In this document: one piece after another, positions 59,826 through 64,000 of the stretch
How positions within the stretch are numbered: position 1 is the stretch's first letter
Layout of the letters: each line of letters begins with the position of its first letter
Origin: Pseudomonas gingeri
GTDB lineage: Bacteria; Pseudomonadota; Gammaproteobacteria; Pseudomonadales; Pseudomonadaceae
Direction: 5' to 3'
Assembly: GCF_013385635.1 (NCBI RefSeq)
Contig: NZ_JACAPR010000001.1
Location: 124,001-188,000 of the forward strand
Length of the DNA: 64,000 nt
The notes under the pieces: generated by a model
Told to the model about the DNA's origin: nothing
The model's database searches: none
The model's input: the letters and a program-made list of their open reading frames with translations, nothing else
Translations under genes and position numbers: made by a program

Positions 59826-62306
59826 ATGAGCGACTCCATTCATACCCATCGCAAGACCGACACCGACCACGAGCATGTCCATGGCTCGGTGAAAACCGTG
59901 CAACCGCAGGGCTCCTGCTGCTCGGGCAAAGCGGCTGCGCCGACTGATGCCGATCACGCGCACAAGCATGGCGACAGCCACGATCACGCCCATGACCACT
60001 CGTCGGTAAAGGTCGTGCACCAGCAGGACTCCTGCTGCTCGGGCAAAGCGGCTGCGCCGGCTGATGCCGGTCACGCGCACAAGCATGGCGACAGCCACGA
60101 TCATGCTCATGACCACTCGTCGGCGAAGGCCGTGCATCAGCACAGCTGCTGTTCGGGCGCTGCCGAGGTGTCGGCGCTGATCAGGCTCAGTGCCACCACC
60201 AGCGCCACGGCCCGGCTCAGTCGTTTCCGCATCGAGGCGATGGACTGCCCGACCGAGCAGACACTGATCCAGAACAAGCTCGGCAAGCTGGCGGGTGTGC
60301 AGCAGCTGGAGTTCAACCTGATCAACCGGATCCTCGGCGTGACCCACGACCTGGGGTCGACCGCGCCGATTGTCGAGGCCATCAAGTCGCTGGGGATGCA
60401 GGCCGACCCGCTGGAGGAGGGCAGCGAAACCGCCAGCGCGCCTGCGGTGAGGAAATCCTGGTGGCCGCTGGCCGTTTCCGGGTTGGGGGCGCTGGGTGCC
60501 GAAGTGATCCACTTCACTGCTGCCGCGCCGAACTGGGTGGTGGCCATCATCGCCCTGGTGTCGATCCTCAGCGGTGGCCTGACCACCTACAAGAAGGGCT
60601 GGATCGCCCTGAAGAACCGCAACCTGAATATCAATGCCTTGATGAGCATCGCCGTCACCGGCGCCTTGCTGATCGGCCAGTGGCCGGAAGCTGCCATGGT
60701 GATGTTCCTGTTCACCATCGCCGAATTGATCGAAGCGCGGTCGCTGGACCGGGCGCGCAATGCCATCGGCGGCCTGATGCAGATGACCCCGGAGCGGGCC
60801 ACGGTCCGTGAAGAGGACGGTAGCTGGGTAGAGCGTGAGGTCAAAAGCATTGAGCTGGGCGCTCTGGTGCGGGTACGGCCGGGCGAGCGCATCGGCCTGG
60901 ATGGCGAGGTGGTCTATGGCAATTCGAGCGTCGATCAGGCGCCGATCACCGGTGAAAGCCTGCCCATCGAGAAGAATCCTGGTGACAAGGTGTTCGCCGG
61001 TACCATCAACCAGGCCGGTTCCCTGGACTATCGGGTAACGGCGGTCTCGGGCAATTCGACCCTGGCGCGGATTATCCATGCGGTCGAGCAGGCCCAGGGC
61101 GCGCGCGCGCCGACCCAGCGTTTCGTCGACAGCTTCTCGAAGATCTACACCCCGGCGGTATTCGCCTTCGCCCTGGCCGTGGCGGTGATTCCACCGCTGT
61201 TCCTCGGTGGCCTGTGGTTCGACTGGATCTACCGGGCGCTGGTGTTGCTGGTGGTCGCCTGTCCGTGTGCGCTGGTGATCTCGACGCCGGTGACCATCGT
61301 CAGCGGCCTGGCCGCGGCGGCCCGCAAGGGCATCCTGGTCAAGGGCGGGGTGTACCTGGAAAGCGGCCACAAGCTGGATTACCTGGCCCTGGACAAGACC
61401 GGTACGATCACCCACGGCAAGCCGGTGCTGACCGATTTCCTGCCGCTGGACCCGTTGCTGAGCGAGTCGGCCCCGGCCATTGCCGCCAGCCTGGCGGCCC
61501 GTTCCGACCACCCGGTGTCCCAGGCGATTGCCCGGGATGCCGAGGACAAGCAGTTGCTGTTGCAGGAAGTCGAGGCCTTCGAAGCCCTGGCCGGACGTGG
61601 TGTGCGCGGTGAAATCGGCGGCCAGCGCTACCATCTGGGCAATCACCGCCTGGTGGAAGACCTGGGCCTGTGTTCGCCTGCGCTGGAAGAGAAACTCTTC
61701 GCCCTGGAAAAACAGGGCAAGACCGTCGTGTTGCTGCTCGACAGTTCCGGCCCGCTGGCGCTGTTCGCGGTCGCCGATACGGTCAAGGCTTCCAGCCGCG
61801 AGGCCATCCGCCAACTGCATGAAATGGGCATCAAGACCCTGATGCTGACCGGTGACAACCCGCACACCGCCAATGCGATTGCCGCCCAGGTGGGCATCGA
61901 CGAGGCGCGCGGCGACTTGCTGCCGACCGACAAGCTGCAAGCCATCGAAGACCTGTACGCCAAGGGCCATCAAGTCGGCATGGTCGGCGACGGTATCAAC
62001 GACGCGCCGGCCCTGGCCCGTGCCGAGATCGGCTTCGCCATGGCGGCGGCCGGTACCGACACCGCCATCGAGACCGCCGATGTCGCCCTGATGGACGACG
62101 ATCTGCGCAAGATCCCCGCTTTCATTGGCCTTTCACGCCAGACTGCGGCTATCCTCAAGCAGAATATCGCCCTGGCCCTGGTCATCAAGGCGATCTTTCT
62201 TGCGGTAACCTTCCTCGGCATGGCGACCATGTGGATGGCGGTGTTCGCCGATATGGGCGTCAGCCTGCTGGTGGTGTTCAATGGGTTGCGCCTGTTGCGT
62301 AAATAG
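59826..62306 (+). CDS. cadA: CadA, P1B-type heavy-metal ATPase (Cd/Zn/Pb exporter)
   Basis: 826 residues. The N-terminal 120 residues are His/Cys rich, with a 39-residue repeat in two full and one partial copies (each SCCSGKAAAP ... HAHKHGDSHDHAHDHSS), then one HMA domain with MDCPTEQT near 140. The ATPase core has CPC (VVACPCALVI), DKTGTIT and GDGINDAPAL. The repeat DNA period is 117 bp. In-frame starts lie upstream, but ATG 59826 (MSDSIHTH) has AGGGA and matches the family. Confidence 0.95.
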   Translation: MSDSIHTHRKTDTDHEHVHGSVKTVQPQGSCCSGKAAAPTDADHAHKHGDSHDHAHDHSSVKVVHQQDSCCSGKAAAPADAGHAHKHGDSHDHAHDHSSAKAVHQHSCCSGAAEVSALIRLSATTSATARLSRFRIEAMDCPTEQTLIQNKLGKLAGVQQLEFNLINRILGVTHDLGSTAPIVEAIKSLGMQADPLEEGSETASAPAVRKSWWPLAVSGLGALGAEVIHFTAAAPNWVVAIIALVSILSGGLTTYKKGWIALKNRNLNINALMSIAVTGALLIGQWPEAAMVMFLFTIAELIEARSLDRARNAIGGLMQMTPERATVREEDGSWVEREVKSIELGALVRVRPGERIGLDGEVVYGNSSVDQAPITGESLPIEKNPGDKVFAGTINQAGSLDYRVTAVSGNSTLARIIHAVEQAQGARAPTQRFVDSFSKIYTPAVFAFALAVAVIPPLFLGGLWFDWIYRALVLLVVACPCALVISTPVTIVSGLAAAARKGILVKGGVYLESGHKLDYLALDKTGTITHGKPVLTDFLPLDPLLSESAPAIAASLAARSDHPVSQAIARDAEDKQLLLQEVEAFEALAGRGVRGEIGGQRYHLGNHRLVEDLGLCSPALEEKLFALEKQGKTVVLLLDSSGPLALFAVADTVKASSREAIRQLHEMGIKTLMLTGDNPHTANAIAAQVGIDEARGDLLPTDKLQAIEDLYAKGHQVGMVGDGINDAPALARAEIGFAMAAAGTDTAIETADVALMDDDLRKIPAFIGLSRQTAAILKQNIALALVIKAIFLAVTFLGMATMWMAVFADMGVSLLVVFNGLRLLRK

Positions 62307-62322
62307 ACGATGAGAGGGTGAC

Positions 62323-63186
62323 GTGCTGAGTGCGGAGCTGAAGGCGTTTTACATGGTCGCCCGCCTGGGCAGTATTACCCTGGCGGCGAAAAAGCTCGGT
62401 CTCAGCCAGCCCACGGTCACCACCCAGATCCGCCACCTGGAAAGCCAGTACTCGGTCGAGTTGTTCTATCGTGGCGGTCGGCGCCTGAGTGTCAGCGAAG
62501 AAGGCGCGCGGCTGCTGCCGATGGTCAAGGTGCTGCTGCAGCAGGAAGCCGATATCGAGTTTTTCCTGCGTAACAGCGGCCAGGTCCAGGGCACCCTGCG
62601 GATTGCCGCCACCGCGCCGTACTACATCCTCGATCTGGTCAAGGCGTTCCGCGAGCGCCTGCCCCAGGTCGAAGTGTCGATGGAAATCGGCAACTCCCAG
62701 CAGGTGCTGGAGGCCCTGGAGGACTATCGGGTCGATGTCGCGGCATCGTCGCAGTTATTGGAGGACCCACGCCTGATCCGCCGAGTGCTGGGCAGCGACC
62801 CGCTGGTGCTGGCGGTGCATCGCAACCATCCGTTGGCGGTATATGATCATGTGCCGTTGAGTGCGCTGGCCGGGCATTGCTTGCTGATGCGCGAGCCGGG
62901 GTCGACCACCCGGCAACTGACGGAAGAGTTATTGCGTAATGCACAGGTCGGTCATGGCCCGCTGCTGGAAATCGGCAGCCGTGAGTCGATCCGCGAAGCG
63001 GTGCTGCGTAATATCGGCATCAGCATCATTGCCCGCCAGGAAGTGCCCCACGATCCGCAACTGCGGGTGCTGAGCATCGAGAATGCGCCGCAGATCCCCG
63101 AGTACCTGTATTGCCTCAAGGAGCGCAAGTCGGCGCGCCTGCCCGCCGCGTTCATGGGCCTGGCTCAGGAAATGGCGCCGGCCTGA
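62323..63186 (+). CDS. LysR-family regulator, probably of aminoethylphosphonate uptake
   Basis: 287 residues: LysR helix-turn-helix (about 1-60, GSITLAAKKLGLSQPTVTTQ) and an effector domain (about 90-285). GTG start with GAGAGGG upstream. The adjacent ABC ATPase resembles the aminoethylphosphonate importer, and a LysR gene of this kind accompanies such importers. The assignment to 2-aminoethylphosphonate is inference from neighbourhood. Confidence 0.8.
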   Translation: MLSAELKAFYMVARLGSITLAAKKLGLSQPTVTTQIRHLESQYSVELFYRGGRRLSVSEEGARLLPMVKVLLQQEADIEFFLRNSGQVQGTLRIAATAPYYILDLVKAFRERLPQVEVSMEIGNSQQVLEALEDYRVDVAASSQLLEDPRLIRRVLGSDPLVLAVHRNHPLAVYDHVPLSALAGHCLLMREPGSTTRQLTEELLRNAQVGHGPLLEIGSRESIREAVLRNIGISIIARQEVPHDPQLRVLSIENAPQIPEYLYCLKERKSARLPAAFMGLAQEMAPA

Positions 63187-63290
63187 ACCCAAATCCGCCA
63201 ATACCACTATCGGCAACTTTGGCCTTGTTGCCACATAGCCTACGCATTCCCTCCCTAGCATGACCCTCATCCGCTAGATGAGGTCCGTCC

Positions 63291-64000
63291 ATGAACAACT
63301 CGATCGCCATCGCCCTGGCCAACCCAGGCGCACCGATGAAAGTACGCGGTGTACAGAAGCGTTTCGGTGCCTTCACCGCACTGGACAACGTTTCCCTCGA
63401 CGTCGCCGCCGGCGAACTGGTGTGTCTGCTGGGGCCGTCGGGCTGCGGCAAGACCACCCTGCTGCGCTGTATCGCCGGCCTCGAACGTCAGGACGATGGC
63501 GAGCTGTTCCTCGGCGATCGCAATGTCTCCGAGCTGCCGCCCCAGGCCCGCGACTACGGCATCCTGTTCCAGTCCTACGCCTTGTTCCCCAACCTCACGG
63601 TGGAGGCGAATATCGCCTACGGCCTGGCCGGTAGCGGGCGTGATGAGGTGCGCAAGCGCGTTGCCCAGATGCTCGAACTGGTGGGGCTGGTCGGTAGTGA
63701 AAAAAAGTATCCCGGCCAGCTTTCCGGTGGTCAGCAGCAACGGGTCGCCCTGGCTCGGGCCCTGGCACCGGCACCCTCGTTGCTGCTGTTGGACGAACCG
63801 ATGTCGGCTCTCGATGCGCGGGTCCGCGAACACCTGTGCACCGAACTGCGCCAACTGCAACGCAGCCTCGGCGTCACCACCCTGATGGTCACTCACAACC
63901 AGGACGAGGCCATGTTGATGGCCGATCGCATTGCCGTGATGAACAACGGCAAGGTCGAGCAGTACGCTACGCCCCAGGAAATCTACGACAAGCCGGCCAC
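63291..64000 (+). CDS. ABC importer ATPase (2-aminoethylphosphonate-type), partial
   Basis: At least 236 residues, cut by the window end. Walker [11 protein letters not shown]-loop FQSYALFP, signature [16 protein letters not shown], Walker [14 protein letters not shown], and the H-loop THNQDEA. Closest to the PhnT/PotA group of periplasmic-binding-protein-dependent importers. GAGG lies 8 bases before ATG 63291. Substrate assignment inferred. Confidence 0.85.
   Translation, partial: MNNSIAIALANPGAPMKVRGVQKRFGAFTALDNVSLDVAAGELVCLLGPSGCGKTTLLRCIAGLERQDDGELFLGDRNVSELPPQARDYGILFQSYALFPNLTVEANIAYGLAGSGRDEVRKRVAQMLELVGLVGSEKKYPGQLSGGQQQRVALARALAPAPSLLLLDEPMSALDARVREHLCTELRQLQRSLGVTTLMVTHNQDEAMLMADRIAVMNNGKVEQYATPQEIYDKPA

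Noticed and set aside
59781..61973. Long minus-strand open frame opposite cadA
   Set aside because: Shadow of cadA with no protein-like signature; the P-type ATPase motifs are on the plus strand.

Overview
The window is chromosomal DNA of a fluorescent pseudomonad of the Pseudomonas fluorescens complex. Evidence: high GC, strong GGAG-type ribosome binding sites, Pseudomonas-type REP palindromes between genes, and a complete 2,4-diacetylphloroglucinol (DAPG) locus. Species cannot be fixed from sequence alone. No rRNA, tRNA, CRISPR array or insertion sequence was seen.

Layout. 249-3122: gcvP (glycine decarboxylase). 3113-12302: the phl antibiotic island, with phlACBDE and phlI on the minus strand, phlF divergent from phlA, then phlG (DAPG hydrolase) and phlH. 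phlI overlaps gcvP tail to tail by 10 bp. 12372-17780: DUF2388 protein, NfeD/SPFH pair, GspE-like ATPase and a CYTH-CHAD protein. 17940-22466: argE, argA and gshA, with a possible arginine attenuator before argA and a 128-bp tandem repeat after it. 22667-32695: thioesterase, tex, ompR-envZ, rimB-rimK, hslR, hslO, pckA. 32743-35132: a small accessory patch with a DUF1493 protein, a VapBC-type module, a probable broken gene and a HigBA-type module. 35196-43708: mixed housekeeping and exported proteins, including a YfaP-like TPR protein, a RecQ-family helicase, DUF2059, a 2OG oxygenase, DUF523, a solute-binding protein and DUF4399. 43772-47304: serA divergent from a D-2-hydroxyglutarate dehydrogenase and an FAH-family enzyme. 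47629-59189: SdiA-regulated-like protein, rpiA, ilvA, DUF2269, a HAD phosphatase, rppH-ptsP, NRDE protein, TauE exporter, lgt-thyA. 59296-62306: cadR-cadA with an intact CadR-type promoter. 62323-64000: a LysR regulator and an ABC ATPase cut by the window end, probably for 2-aminoethylphosphonate.

How the genes work together. PhlD makes phloroglucinol from malonyl-CoA, PhlACB acetylates it to DAPG, PhlE is the presumed exporter and PhlG degrades the product. PhlF represses phlA and PhlH is expected to control phlG. The operators are visible: a phO-like site before phlA, a 39-bp dyad before phlF and a 16-bp dyad between phlG and phlH. Strong hairpins sit between phlB and phlD and between phlD and phlE. 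SerA and the adjacent dehydrogenase form a known coupled pair that removes the D-2-hydroxyglutarate formed by SerA.

The observations most worth a second look are the candidate argA leader-peptide attenuator, the recognition that PhlI looks like an FAH-fold enzyme with an altered metal motif, the operators and hairpins of the phl locus, and the two toxin-antitoxin promoters. Intergenic regions carry two dispersed palindromic repeat families.
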